Part shown: positions 1 through 8,528 of the stretch, piece after piece
Layout of the letters: every line of letters starts with the position of its first letter
Numbering within the stretch: the first letter of the stretch is position 1
DNA from: Bacteroidaceae bacterium
Lineage (GTDB): Bacteria > Bacteroidota > Bacteroidia > Bacteroidales > Muribaculaceae
Reading direction: 5' to 3'
NCBI GenBank assembly: GCA_021768245.1
Contig: JAETNO010000004.1
Span: 1-64,000 of the forward strand
DNA: 64,000 bases
The notes under the pieces: generated by a model
What the model saw: only the letters and a program-made list of their open reading frames with translations
The model's database searches: none
Told to the model about the DNA's origin: nothing
Made by a program: the position numbers and the translations under genes

Positions 1-113
1 CTGTGCCCGGACGCCCGTTCAATTAAAGCTTCCTGTTTCTTTTTTGGAACCGACAGAGCCGCGCTCCTGCGTGACTCCTGTACTTCTTCCTTTATCCATT
101 GTAAACATGTCAA
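1..113 (-). CDS. Possible leftward gene cut by the window edge
   Basis: A reading frame on the minus strand stays open from an upstream in-frame stop near 176 to the window edge. The first usable start I see is TTG at 113, giving 37 codons of a basic, Lys/Glu/Ala-rich segment with no domain I recognise. The two other frames stop within this stretch. The main support is positional: two tandem promoter-like elements (274-305 and 169-199) both point into it. It could equally be the leader of a gene starting further left, or an RNA gene. Low confidence. Confidence 0.25.
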   Translation of the reverse strand, partial: MTCLQWIKEEVQESRRSAALSVPKKKQEALIERASGH

Positions 114-168
114 TGTACACTGTGCTTTCTTAAAACCCCGTTTCTCAAAAACTGAGGCGAAAGTGATG

Positions 169-199
169 CAAAGTTACGGCTTTTTATCGGAACCGCAAA
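169..199 (-). promoter_or_regulatory. Leftward promoter, proximal of a tandem pair
   Basis: On the minus strand TTTG (196-199) and TAACTTTG (169-176) are separated by 19 bp. Together with the element at 274-305 this suggests a well-expressed transcript running off the left edge. Confidence 0.5.
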
Positions 200-273
200 A
201 TTTTTCAAAACTTTTTTTTTCGAAAACTTCTTTTGCACTGTCCCCCGCTGGGGTTATTTCCTTAAAGCGAGTG

Positions 274-305
274 CAAAGGTAGGCACTTTCCGTATTCCCA
301 CCAAA
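274..305 (-). promoter_or_regulatory. Leftward promoter, distal of a tandem pair
   Basis: On the minus strand TTTG (302-305) and TACCTTTG (274-281) are separated by 20 bp, matching the Bacteroidetes -33/-7 pattern. It would fire toward the left edge. Confidence 0.55.
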
Positions 306-450
306 TTTTGCGTATCATTTTAACATAAATTTAACACTTTTATTTATATCCATATCCGCAGTAGAATCGCATCATTCTATGGATAAGAACTTTATAAGTT
401 ATCAACAGATTTTGGTCCAACAACACGCCACAAAATAATTCACCGCTCAT

Positions 451-481
451 TTTGATGTAAAAAAAGTTTTGAGTAATTTTG
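451..481 (+). promoter_or_regulatory. Promoter of the DUF1460 gene
   Basis: TTTG (451-454), a 19-bp gap and TAATTTTG (474-481) match the Bacteroidetes promoter pattern. The element lies about 57 bp upstream of the ATG at 538. It overlaps a more upstream TTG start at 469, which argues for the ATG as the true start. Confidence 0.55.
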
Positions 482-537
482 GGCTTACCAAAGGCGCCCA
501 TAGCCTCACAAACAGACAAAGCAAGCAAAATAGAGCC

Positions 538-1416
538 ATGAGAAGATATTGCACCTATATTATATATATAATAGCATTACTAAACGCCTCAATAGCCACG
601 AAAGCGGCCTCCCCCGAGGACATAAAATGGCATAACGAGGCCACGGACACCACCACTATAACCAAAATCCTCATTCTGGCCACAGATTTCGACGCATCAA
701 CGCCAAACGAGCTAATGGAGTTTATCGGGCGTCAATTCATCGGCACACCATACAAAGGCGGCACACTTGAAGGAGAGCATGAACAGTTAACCGTGAATCT
801 CGAAGAAATGGACTGCACCACATATGTGGAAACTGTCGCAGCTATGGCACTAACAGTAAGCTCACGCCGATGCTCATGGCAGGATTTCACAAACATGCTT
901 GAAGAAATCCGCTACCGAAACGGACAGATTGACGGCTACGCCTCACGACTCCACTACATCAGCGACTGGATCATCAACAATACACACCGAGGCTATGTAC
1001 GCGAGGTAAGCGACCGTTTCCCGACATCGGACTCACAAATAAAAACACTTGACTACATGTCGCGCAACAGGCAATCTTACCCTGCCCTCGCCGACTCCAC
1101 AGAATATGAACGAATCAAAAACATGGAAGTGGGCTACCGCTCTCACCGATATTCCTACATAAAATCAGGAAGGCTCTACAGCAAACCCGTAGTCCAGGCA
1201 TTGAAAGCCGGCGACATCGTCGCGCTGACAACAAAGACCGACGGCCTCGACGTGAGTCACCTCGGAATCATAGTCATAGAAAAAGACGGCCCGCACATGA
1301 TGCACGCGTCGTCAAAAGCAGGGAAAGTAGTAATCGATCCGCTCAACTTCGCCGACTACATGAAAAAGAACCATCAGCTGACAGGATTCCGTGTGGTCCG
1401 CTTAGTAGAGCAGTAG
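538..1416 (+). CDS. Secreted DUF1460 family protein (putative N-acetylmuramoyl-L-alanine amidase-like)
   Basis: The product is 292 aa from ATG 538. It opens with basic residues and a hydrophobic stretch ending in TKA-A, a probable Sec signal peptide, so it should act in the periplasm or be lipid-free and secreted. The body matches my recollection of DUF1460 proteins (NlpC/P60-like fold): a GTPYKGG segment, a conserved MDCTTYVE block carrying the likely nucleophile Cys, and a late HLGIIV block with a likely catalytic His, followed by HASS. Family members are thought to cleave peptidoglycan amide bonds, but the substrate cannot be told from sequence. It stands alone with its own promoter and converges on the sigma-54 activator gene, whose stop lies 11 bp downstream. 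Function is by family resemblance. Confidence 0.8.
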   Translation: MRRYCTYIIYIIALLNASIATKAASPEDIKWHNEATDTTTITKILILATDFDASTPNELMEFIGRQFIGTPYKGGTLEGEHEQLTVNLEEMDCTTYVETVAAMALTVSSRRCSWQDFTNMLEEIRYRNGQIDGYASRLHYISDWIINNTHRGYVREVSDRFPTSDSQIKTLDYMSRNRQSYPALADSTEYERIKNMEVGYRSHRYSYIKSGRLYSKPVVQALKAGDIVALTTKTDGLDVSHLGIIVIEKDGPHMMHASSKAGKVVIDPLNFADYMKKNHQLTGFRVVRLVEQ

Positions 1417-1427
1417 AAAAATCCGCA

Positions 1428-2702
1428 CTACATCTCTATTCCATACTCCTTTATCTTACGATACAGGGTGCGCTCCGAGATATTAAGCTCCTTAGCCGCA
1501 TCCTTACGCTTACCGCCATTGCGCTCAAGAGCCTTGCGGATAGTATCCCGCTCCGTTTCCTCCAATGTAGCAGGAGGAGTTGCAGACATCGACGCTTCAC
1601 GGCCACCCGCTTCATAACCATAAATGCCGTCACGCCTCAGCGGAGATGAGAACGGCTGGAATTTCACAATAGACCTTGGAGAGCCATCATCATCGGCGCC
1701 CATGGTAGCGACATCCTCCACCTCCCTCAGTTCCGATGGCGGGATTGAGCCATCCCTGCCAAGCTCATCAATGCGCGCATTGAGCGCTTCAATCTGGCGC
1801 TGCATCCTCAGAATCATGCCGAAAAGGGCATCGCGCTCCGTGGAATATTCATGAGAAGACTCAGCATGCATAGCAACCGGAGAGTAGTTGAAAGAACCAG
1901 CCGGAAGGAAAGAGCCAAGAACGTCAGCATCAATCTCGCGTCCGGATTCAAACAATCCGAGCTGCTCAACAACGTTCTTAAGCTGACGCACATTGCCAGG
2001 CCAACGGTAACGGAGAAGCATAGCCCGCGCCGAATCGTCAAACGACACGGCAGGCATCGAATAACGCTCTGCAAAATCAGCGGCAAATTTACGCGCGAGC
2101 AGCACAATATCGTTTCCTCTTTCTCGTAGCGGAGGAATATGGATAGAGACTGTCGACAGGCGATAATACAAATCCTCGCGGAAGCGACCTTCGGCGACGG
2201 ACTTGACCATATCAACATTCGTAGCCGCAACAATCCGGACATTCGAACGCTGCACAGTAGACGACCCGACTTTTATGAACTCTCCGCTCTCAAGCACGCG
2301 CAACAGGCGAGCCTGTGTGGTCAGAGGCAGCTCGGCCACCTCGTCAAGAAATATCGTGCCGCCGTCTGCTTCCTCAAAGTAGCCTTTACGCGACGAAATC
2401 GCCCCCGTAAAAGAGCCCTTCTCATGCCCGAACAATTCAGAATCAATAGTTCCCTCCGGAATCGCGCCACAGTTAACCGCGATATATTTCGCATGTTTGC
2501 GGGGAGAAAAGCCATGGATGATTTTAGGGAAAAATTCCTTGCCTGTACCGCTCTCACCCGTCACGAGAACCGACAAATCAATAGGCGCGACCTGTATGGC
2601 GCGCGATATAGCGGCAATAAGCCCCGGAGCGTTACCGACAATCCCGTAACGCTGCTTGGCCTGAACAATCTCAGAGGGAATTTCCTGTAGATTCAACTGC
2701 AT
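1428..2702 (-). CDS. Sigma-54-dependent transcriptional activator, receiver-less, Fis-type HTH
   Basis: The protein is 424 aa with an AAA+ sigma-54 interaction domain starting almost at the N-terminus. Walker A GESGTGKE lies at about 49-56, the sigma-54 contact loop reads GSFTGA (96-101) instead of the usual GAFTGA, and Walker B IFLDE is at 117-121. A Fis-type helix-turn-helix fills the last 40 residues (KDAAKELNISERTLYRKIK). There is no receiver, GAF or PAS domain, so activity is probably set by expression level or a partner protein. About 90 residues between AAA+ and HTH are low complexity with a short coiled stretch. It follows the acyltransferase gene by 8 bp, so the two form an operon. 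The regulated genes are unknown; a lipid or envelope role is an inference from context. Confidence 0.88.
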   Translation of the reverse strand: MQLNLQEIPSEIVQAKQRYGIVGNAPGLIAAISRAIQVAPIDLSVLVTGESGTGKEFFPKIIHGFSPRKHAKYIAVNCGAIPEGTIDSELFGHEKGSFTGAISSRKGYFEEADGGTIFLDEVAELPLTTQARLLRVLESGEFIKVGSSTVQRSNVRIVAATNVDMVKSVAEGRFREDLYYRLSTVSIHIPPLRERGNDIVLLARKFAADFAERYSMPAVSFDDSARAMLLRYRWPGNVRQLKNVVEQLGLFESGREIDADVLGSFLPAGSFNYSPVAMHAESSHEYSTERDALFGMILRMQRQIEALNARIDELGRDGSIPPSELREVEDVATMGADDDGSPRSIVKFQPFSSPLRRDGIYGYEAGGREASMSATPPATLEETERDTIRKALERNGGKRKDAAKELNISERTLYRKIKEYGIEM

Positions 2703-2710
2703 AGGGACGA

Positions 2711-3565
2711 CTACTTGATTGATTGCAGGGAATATGTCCGTTCGCGAAGGAAATCGCCAAGATCCTTGACGGAAGCCGAATGAGCCTGAATCTCATCGAC
2801 AGAAATCGGATTGCCGACAGAAATGTGGAGAGTGTCGTTCTTGCGGCGGAACACTTCGGCAGGGAGGCGCAACGTGCGCAACTGCCAGCTCACAATGCCG
2901 AGGAAGCGGAACCACCAACTGTTATATCCATGGAAGAAGATGGGAATAACGGGAACTTTCAACTGCTGAATCAAACGTATGATAGACTCCCTCCACTCAC
3001 GGTCCTCAAACTTCAAATGCCTGTTATAATTGCCGACAGCCCCAGCCGGGAAGAAGCCTATCGGCTCGCCACGGCGCACCTGCACGATAGCCTCCTTTAT
3101 CCCTTTCATCGACACGGCCTTCTTGGCGGGATCATCGCTGGCGGTCTGGTCAACAGCAATAAAGTTGGGACGCATGGCCACTATGTAGTTAAGAATCATA
3201 TTGACCATAACCTTGAATTTGGGGCGACGACGGCCTATTATGTCTATAAGAGTTATGCCATCGAGAGCACCAAAGGGATGATTGCTAATCGTGATGAAAG
3301 CGCCTTTGGGAAGATGGTCGAGCACCTGCTCGTTGTCGATCCTAAGTTTTATGTTCAAATCCTCAAGAAGCCCGCGGCAGAACCGGGGACCGGGAGTATC
3401 AAAATTGTGGTCATGAATCCAGTTGACCTTGTCGATGTCGAGCAATTTCATCGCCCACTCAACAAGGCGACGCTTACCTTTCAAAGCGGGCACCATTTTG
3501 ACGATATCATCATAATCAAGCACGGTCCGCTTCACTGTGGCGGTTTCGGTCGTTTCCATACACAT
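2711..3565 (-). CDS. PlsC-like lysophospholipid/aminolipid acyltransferase
   Basis: A 284-aa protein with the acyltransferase signature SNHPFGALDG near residue 93 and a downstream FPAGAVGNY block corresponding to the glycerol-binding motif. The His-to-Asp spacing (five intervening residues) is that of the hemolysin/OlsA-like branch, which includes enzymes adding the second, ester-linked fatty acid to aminolipids such as ornithine or glycine lipids. It probably transfers acyl groups at the inner membrane face; the acceptor is not defined by sequence. It is the first gene of a two-gene operon with a sigma-54 activator and is divergent from serine palmitoyltransferase across about 290 bp, which places two membrane-lipid enzymes back to back. 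Start is ATG 3565; a second ATG two codons inside (3559) is possible. Confidence 0.85.
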   Translation of the reverse strand: MCMETTETATVKRTVLDYDDIVKMVPALKGKRRLVEWAMKLLDIDKVNWIHDHNFDTPGPRFCRGLLEDLNIKLRIDNEQVLDHLPKGAFITISNHPFGALDGITLIDIIGRRRPKFKVMVNMILNYIVAMRPNFIAVDQTASDDPAKKAVSMKGIKEAIVQVRRGEPIGFFPAGAVGNYNRHLKFEDREWRESIIRLIQQLKVPVIPIFFHGYNSWWFRFLGIVSWQLRTLRLPAEVFRRKNDTLHISVGNPISVDEIQAHSASVKDLGDFLRERTYSLQSIK

Positions 3566-3645
3566 ATATTATATAGGCGCCAACAATATGGCGACTGATT
3601 AAAAATCAAACAATCACGCCCCTTCCGGAGACGGCATATGAATCA

Positions 3646-3653
3646 CAAAATTA
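3646..3653 (-). promoter_or_regulatory. Possible -7 box for the acyltransferase operon
   Basis: TAATTTTG on the minus strand, about 80 bp upstream of the ATG at 3565. No convincing -33 element sits at the right distance, so support is partial. Confidence 0.3.
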
Positions 3654-3791
3654 CTAAAATTACGCCAAAAGTCGAGCGAATTGTAGCCAATTAGACTAAG
3701 TTTTATAACAAAAAAGTGCAAAAGCGAGCCTCATTTCACAAAATTAACATTAAAATACGGCACAAAAACCTCAAAAGTGTGAAAAAATATC

Positions 3792-3799
3792 TAACTTTG
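3792..3799 (+). promoter_or_regulatory. Probable -7 box for serine palmitoyltransferase
   Basis: TAACTTTG, 57 bp upstream of the ATG at 3856, matches the -7 consensus. The -33 region lacks a clear TTG, so the promoter may need an activator. Confidence 0.4.
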
Positions 3800-3855
3800 C
3801 GCTCTGCAAAATATGACTTAGAATAGTTTAACAGCGGCACTACGTCACACAGACT

Positions 3856-5043
3856 ATGAATTTACTACAAAAGAAGCTATCCGCATACACAGCGCCACAG
3901 GAGGCCAAGGCCGCCGGAGTTTACCCTTATTTCCGTGCCATCTCGAGCGAACAAGACCCGGAAGTCATCATGAATGGCAAGAAAGTCCTGATGTTTGGCT
4001 CGAACTGCTATTCGGGACTTGTCAACGACCCCCGCATCAAGGAGGCAGCAATCGAGGCCACCAGAAAATACGGCACAGGCTGCGCAGGCTCTCCCTTCCT
4101 AAACGGCACACTTGACATACACAAGGAGCTCGAAGCAAAGCTTGCCGAATATATGGGCAAGGAAGACGTGATGGTCTACTCTACCGGCTTCGAGGTGAAC
4201 CTTGGAGTGGTCTCCGCCCTTACAGGCCGTGAGGATTATATACTTTGGGACGAGCAGGATCACGCCTCAATCATCGAGGGACGACGCCTTTCATTCAGCC
4301 AGCAGCTCAAATACAAGCACAACAACATGGAGTCGCTTGAAAAGCAGCTCCAGAAATGCGACCCTGACAAGGTAAAGCTCATCGTCAGCGACAGCGTGTT
4401 CTCAATGGAGGGCGACGTGGCCGACGTCCGTGAAATCGTGCGTCTCGCCAAGAAATACAACGCGAGCGTGATGATGGACGAAGCCCACGGCATAGGCGTG
4501 TTCGGCGAAGGTGGACGCGGCGTGTGCCACCACTTCGGAGTAGCCGACGATGTCGACCTAATAATGGGAACATTCTCAAAATCATTCGCATCACTCGGAG
4601 GATTTATCGCCACAAGCAAGGAGGTGACCAACTATCTGCGCCATCATTCACGTTCTTATATTTTCACAGCGTCCATAACCCCTGCATCCACAGCTGCGGC
4701 ACTCAAGGCGCTTGATATCATGAAGACAGAGCCTGAGCGCCAGGAGAACCTCTGGAAGCTCACCAAGCACGCCCTCGAAGGCTTCCGCTCGGCTGGATTT
4801 GAAATCGGCAACACTTCGACCCCCATCATTCCGCTCTTCGTAAGAGACGACTTCAAGACATTCGCAATCACACGCGACCTTCTTGAGGATGGAATTTTTG
4901 TAAACCCCGTCGTTTCCCCGGCTGTAGCCCCGACGGACACCCTTATCCGCTTCTCATTGATGGCCACACACACCATGGAGCAAGTGGACCGTGCGCTGGA
5001 AACACTAACAAGGGTGTTCCGCAAACACGGCATTATCGAATAA
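3856..5043 (+). CDS. spt: Serine palmitoyltransferase
   Basis: A 395-aa PLP-dependent alpha-oxoamine synthase. It condenses L-serine with palmitoyl-CoA to 3-ketosphinganine, the first step of sphingolipid synthesis, which is characteristic of Bacteroidetes. Visible features are the family N-terminus with GSNCYSGL, the DEAHGIGVFGEGGRG block, and the PLP-lysine motif GTFSKSFASLGG with K242 as the predicted Schiff-base lysine. Homologous synthases (KBL, BioF) share the fold, but the YPYFR start region and overall length fit bacterial SPT best. It stands alone, is followed by two hairpin terminators and is divergent from an acyltransferase. The remaining sphingolipid genes are not in this window. 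Confidence 0.87.
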   Translation: MNLLQKKLSAYTAPQEAKAAGVYPYFRAISSEQDPEVIMNGKKVLMFGSNCYSGLVNDPRIKEAAIEATRKYGTGCAGSPFLNGTLDIHKELEAKLAEYMGKEDVMVYSTGFEVNLGVVSALTGREDYILWDEQDHASIIEGRRLSFSQQLKYKHNNMESLEKQLQKCDPDKVKLIVSDSVFSMEGDVADVREIVRLAKKYNASVMMDEAHGIGVFGEGGRGVCHHFGVADDVDLIMGTFSKSFASLGGFIATSKEVTNYLRHHSRSYIFTASITPASTAAALKALDIMKTEPERQENLWKLTKHALEGFRSAGFEIGNTSTPIIPLFVRDDFKTFAITRDLLEDGIFVNPVVSPAVAPTDTLIRFSLMATHTMEQVDRALETLTRVFRKHGIIE

Positions 5044-5066
5044 GACAAAAAGCGACCTACAATAAC

Positions 5067-5105
5067 AAAGCGACCGCAGCCATCAAAGGTACGGTCGCTT
5101 TTTTC
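5067..5105 (+). terminator. Terminator after spt
   Basis: AAGCGACCG (5068-5076) pairs with CGGTCGCTT (5092-5100) across a short loop, followed by a run of T. It begins 24 bp after the spt stop. Confidence 0.8.
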
Positions 5106-5127
5106 GTCCATAAAAAAGGCAATCAAG

Positions 5128-5164
5128 AAAGGCGTTTTCCCATTATCCGGGAAAGCGCCTTTTC
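5128..5164. terminator. Second hairpin terminator, possibly bidirectional
   Basis: AAAGGCG-TTTCCC pairs with GGGAAA-CGCCTTT, with T-rich sequence on both strands outside the stem. It could stop leftover spt transcription and also the leftward yitT-family transcript. Confidence 0.6.
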
Positions 5165-5339
5165 CTGACTGCTTATGTATGATTGTCAATTTATATCAAT
5201 AAAAATAAGTGAATCATAGACAATCCAAATATCCATAAACAAAATTTAGAATTAAGACAAAGGTCGGGGAATAGGGATGCGAATATTACTATTCGGCGCA
5301 AAGATACATAATTTTTACAAATTACCAAAAATTTTAACA

Positions 5340-6278
5340 TTAGGCTTTAGCGCCGTCAAGTCCGGCCTCCTCATCAAGCTTCTTATTGAGCTCATCGTCA
5401 GCCTTGAACTTAAGCTGATCAAAACCCTGACCATAGACACCGTTGACATTGGCCTGAGTGATAAACGCGTTGGGATCGACATTTTTCACGATACGGAAAA
5501 TTGTCACCGACTCAATCTTACGGCACACGACGAGGAGAATCTTGACAGGCTGCTTGGTATACCATCCCATTCCGTCGATAACCGTAGCGCCACGACGGCC
5601 ATATTTATTCACTGCGTTGGCAATCTTCTCCCAATGCTTGGAGATGATGATGAACTGCACCGCCTGACGGTTGGTGTTAATCATCAGGTCGACCATATAA
5701 GTAAGGACGAAGAGGACGATGAAACCGTAGACCACGGTGGTAATGTCGTGGAAGAATATGTAGCTCGACGAAATGATAGCGAAATCCACATATAGCATCG
5801 TACGCCCGACGGTTACATTTGATTTCTTCGCGACAATGGCCGCGACGATATCCGTGCCGCCCGTGCTACCGTTATGGATAAAGACTATTCCCAAGGCCAG
5901 GCCGGAAAGCACCGCTCCGATACAGACATTCATGAAAGGCTGCCCCGGGACAAGCGGCCCGTCGAAAAGAGGCGGCATGAACATGACCACGAGTGAAATG
6001 ACCGTGGCGCCGAACACAGTACGGTAGACGAATGTCTTGCCTACAATCCTCCAGGCAATCGCGAGCAGCACGAGGTTAATCGCATATTGCGTTATACCGA
6101 TTGAATATGGATTGCCGGTGAGGAAATAGACGATAGTGCCGAGACCCGTGACACCGCCTATCACCACTTTTTCGGGAAGGATGAAAGCCGAGAACCCAAA
6201 GCCATAGATAAGGGCCGCGAGGGTAATCATCACATAGTCGCGACTTGACATCCAAAGTTTTTTCCGTGAGAAAGTCAT
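5340..6278 (-). CDS. YitT family membrane protein (DUF161/DUF2179)
   Basis: The protein is 312 aa from ATG 6278. An upstream in-frame TTG at 6305 overlaps the promoter and is unlikely to be used. The N-terminal two-thirds holds five or six hydrophobic segments typical of YitT/DUF161, including GGVTGLGTIVYF and the GSTGGTDIVA block. The C-terminal ~90 residues form a soluble DUF2179 domain. Members are inner membrane proteins of unknown transport or signalling role. It is monocistronic, with its own promoter. Confidence 0.85.
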   Translation of the reverse strand: MTFSRKKLWMSSRDYVMITLAALIYGFGFSAFILPEKVVIGGVTGLGTIVYFLTGNPYSIGITQYAINLVLLAIAWRIVGKTFVYRTVFGATVISLVVMFMPPLFDGPLVPGQPFMNVCIGAVLSGLALGIVFIHNGSTGGTDIVAAIVAKKSNVTVGRTMLYVDFAIISSSYIFFHDITTVVYGFIVLFVLTYMVDLMINTNRQAVQFIIISKHWEKIANAVNKYGRRGATVIDGMGWYTKQPVKILLVVCRKIESVTIFRIVKNVDPNAFITQANVNGVYGQGFDQLKFKADDELNKKLDEEAGLDGAKA

Positions 6279-6302
6279 AGTGTTAATGAATTGATTCCGC
6301 AG

Positions 6303-6334
6303 CAAAATTAAAACAAACTTACGTCACGTCCAAA
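6303..6334 (-). promoter_or_regulatory. Promoter of the YitT family gene
   Basis: On the minus strand TTTG (6331-6334), a 20-bp gap and TAATTTTG (6303-6310). This puts the transcript start close to 6297, just upstream of ATG 6278. Confidence 0.6.
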
Positions 6335-6510
6335 CTGCACCAGCCACCACTGCCGGACAAGGAGCCGACAGTCACCTTATATAATATATAAAACTGAAAG
6401 CAAATGCAGGATTTTCGTTATGATTTGTGCGGCCCGTCCTCCCGCTTATTCGCAAACTGCCACCATAATGGAAGCGAAGCGGCAAAGTGTTAAAGATTTA
6501 TAAAACATTT

Positions 6511-6540
6511 TTGTCAATCTACAGAAAATGACTACCTTTG
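6511..6540 (+). promoter_or_regulatory. Promoter of the rplM operon
   Basis: TTG (6511-6513) and TACCTTTG (6533-6540) with a 19-bp gap. The GTG start of rplM is about 110 bp downstream, leaving a leader of about 100 nt. Confidence 0.7.
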
Positions 6541-6581
6541 CAGACCGATTATGTCCAATTAATAAACCCGACAGCCCGACA

Positions 6582-6610
6582 CTTAGGCTTTTGGCCGAGC
6601 CAAGCCGAGG
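6582..6610 (+). promoter_or_regulatory. Hairpin in the rplM leader (possible autoregulatory site)
   Basis: CTTAGGCTT (6582-6590) pairs with AAGCCGAGG (6602-6610) with one mismatch. A competing smaller stem TTGGC/GCCAA (6591-6603) overlaps it. Ribosomal protein operons are often controlled by leader structures that mimic rRNA; that this one binds L13 is an inference. Confidence 0.4.
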
Positions 6611-6649
6611 AGCAGTCAAAAGTAACTATCTATTAATTAAACATTTAAA

Positions 6650-7129
6650 GTGGATACTTTAAGCTACAAGACCCTTACGCCCAACGCACAGAGCGTTGAA
6701 CGCAATTGGGTAGTCATCGACGCGACAGACCAGGTGCTCGGTCGCCTTTGCGCAAAAGTCGCGCTCATTCTTCGTGGAAAGAACAAGCCCAGCTACTCCC
6801 CCAACGTGGAGTGTGGCGACAACGTAATCATCATCAATGCCGACAAGGTCCGTCTCACTGGCAAAAAGTGGACTGACCGCGAATATCTGTCATACACCGG
6901 CTACCCCGGCGGACAGCGCGTTGCCACTCCCGAAATCATGATGAAGAAATCATTCAACAAGCACATCAAACCTGGCTACCACCCCCTCTTCATCAAGGTT
7001 GTCAAGGGCATGCTCCCCAAAAACCGTCTCGGCCGTGCAATCATCGAGAATATGCACGTTTACAATGGCCCCAACCATCCCCACGAGGCACAGAATCCCG
7101 TAGTTATTGACATTAACAAAATTAAATAA
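6650..7129 (+). CDS. rplM: 50S ribosomal protein L13
   Basis: 159 aa, a normal length for uL13 in this group. It shows the family core WVVIDATDQVLGRLC near the start and the TGYPGGQR and KGMLPKNRLGR motifs. Translation starts at GTG 6650: the residues MDTLSYKT that follow match the conserved N-terminus of Bacteroidetes L13, and no ATG lies in frame upstream. It assembles early into the large subunit. It heads rplM-rpsI-rpsB-tsf, with rpsI 8 bp downstream. Confidence 0.97.
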   Translation: MDTLSYKTLTPNAQSVERNWVVIDATDQVLGRLCAKVALILRGKNKPSYSPNVECGDNVIIINADKVRLTGKKWTDREYLSYTGYPGGQRVATPEIMMKKSFNKHIKPGYHPLFIKVVKGMLPKNRLGRAIIENMHVYNGPNHPHEAQNPVVIDINKIK

Positions 7130-7137
7130 TTCGAAGA

Positions 7138-7524
7138 ATGGAACCAGTTAATGCAGTTGGCCGCCGTAAAGCAGCCGTAGCGCGCGTGATCGTTAAAGAA
7201 GGTAACGGTCAAATCATCATCAACAAGCGCCCTCTCGAAGTCTACTTCCCCTCTTCCATCCTTCAGTATATCGTAAAGCAGCCCCTCTCGACCCTCGACG
7301 TCACTGAGAAATATGACATCCGTGTGAACCTCGACGGTGGTGGCTACAAAGGACAGGCTGAGGCCCTCCGCCTCGCAATCGCCCGCGCCCTCGTGAAAAT
7401 CAACCCCGAGGACAAGCATGCACTCCGCGTGGAAGGCTTCATGACACGCGACCCTCGCGTCGTAGAACGCAAGAAGCCGGGCCGTCCCAAAGCACGCAAG
7501 CGCTTCCAGTTCTCCAAGCGTTAA
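7138..7524 (+). CDS. rpsI: 30S ribosomal protein S9
   Basis: 128 aa. Contains the uS9 start NAVGRRKAAVARV and ends with the basic tail KARKRFQFSKR that reaches the P site in the small subunit. The order L13-S9 is the ancestral bacterial pair. It is translated 8 bp after rplM and almost certainly shares its promoter. Confidence 0.97.
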   Translation: MEPVNAVGRRKAAVARVIVKEGNGQIIINKRPLEVYFPSSILQYIVKQPLSTLDVTEKYDIRVNLDGGGYKGQAEALRLAIARALVKINPEDKHALRVEGFMTRDPRVVERKKPGRPKARKRFQFSKR

Positions 7525-7559
7525 TATTATTCGCGGCATAGCCGTCTCCCTCCTCAAGT

Positions 7560-7574
7560 GTTTAGTATCTAAAC
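7560..7574 (+). other. Small hairpin between rpsI and rpsB
   Basis: GTTTAG (7560-7565) and CTAAAC (7569-7574) form a perfect 6-bp stem with a 3-nt loop inside the 123-bp spacer. No T tract follows, so it is not a standard terminator; processing or regulation of rpsB is possible. Confidence 0.35.
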
Positions 7575-7647
7575 CGCTGAGATGGACACGTTCCCTACTC
7601 TCCGGTTGTAATCATTCAAAAGAACGTAAACAACACCAAAAACAGAA

Positions 7648-8484
7648 ATGTCAACACCCAATTTTGACCAACTCCTCGAAGCAGGCTGCCATTTTGGCCA
7701 CATGAAAAGAAAATGGAATCCTGCAATGGCGCCCTACATCTTCATGGAGCGCAACGGTATCCACATCATAGACCTCTATAAGACCCAGGCCAAGCTCGAA
7801 GAAGCAGCCGCAGCCCTCCGCAACATCGCAAAGGGCGGCAAGAAAATCCTCTTCGTTGCAACCAAGAAGCAGGCTAAGGAAATCCTCGCCGACAAAGCCC
7901 AGAGCGTCAACATGCCCTACGTTATCGAACGCTGGCCCGGTGGTATGCTCACCAACTTCCCGACCATCCGCAAGGCTGTCAAGAAGATGACCTCAATCGA
8001 TAAGATGACAAAGGACGGCACATTCGACAACCTCTCAAAGCGCGAGAAACTCCAGATTACCCGTCAGCGCGCCAAACTTGAAAAGAACCTCGGTTCTATC
8101 GCAGACCTCAACCGTCTTCCCTCCGCCCTTTTCGTGGTTGACGTATGCAAGGAGCACATCGCTGTAGCAGAGGCCAACCGTCTCGGAATCCCCGTGTTCG
8201 GCATTGTCGACACCAATTCCGACCCCAGCAACATCGACTTCGTTATTCCCGCAAACGACGACGCATCAAAGTCAATCGAGCTTATCCTCAACACCGTCTG
8301 CGAATCAATCAACGAAGGCCTCGAAGAGCGCAAGGTTGAAAAAGCCGACGAGAAGGCTTCAAGCGAGAACGCTGAAGCAGCAGCTCCCCGCCGCGAACGT
8401 CGCCGCGTAAGCCGCAAGTCTGAAGCAGAAGCTGAGGAAACCGAAGCAGCTCCCGCAGCAGAAGCCGCTGAAAGCGCTGAATAA
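7648..8484 (+). CDS. rpsB: 30S ribosomal protein S2
   Basis: 278 aa. The first ~230 residues are canonical uS2 (LLEAGCHFGH start, RWPGGMLTNF, and the PVFGIVDTNSDP block). The last ~45 residues form an acidic, Ala/Glu-rich tail with an Arg-rich patch (RRERRRVSRK), a lineage-specific low-complexity extension. It lies with tsf, as in most bacteria. Confidence 0.97.
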   Translation: MSTPNFDQLLEAGCHFGHMKRKWNPAMAPYIFMERNGIHIIDLYKTQAKLEEAAAALRNIAKGGKKILFVATKKQAKEILADKAQSVNMPYVIERWPGGMLTNFPTIRKAVKKMTSIDKMTKDGTFDNLSKREKLQITRQRAKLEKNLGSIADLNRLPSALFVVDVCKEHIAVAEANRLGIPVFGIVDTNSDPSNIDFVIPANDDASKSIELILNTVCESINEGLEERKVEKADEKASSENAEAAAPRRERRRVSRKSEAEAEETEAAPAAEAAESAE

Positions 8485-8528
8485 TAGCATTTCTCCGACT
8501 TTCGTCTGAAAGCCAACAAAAACTTGCT

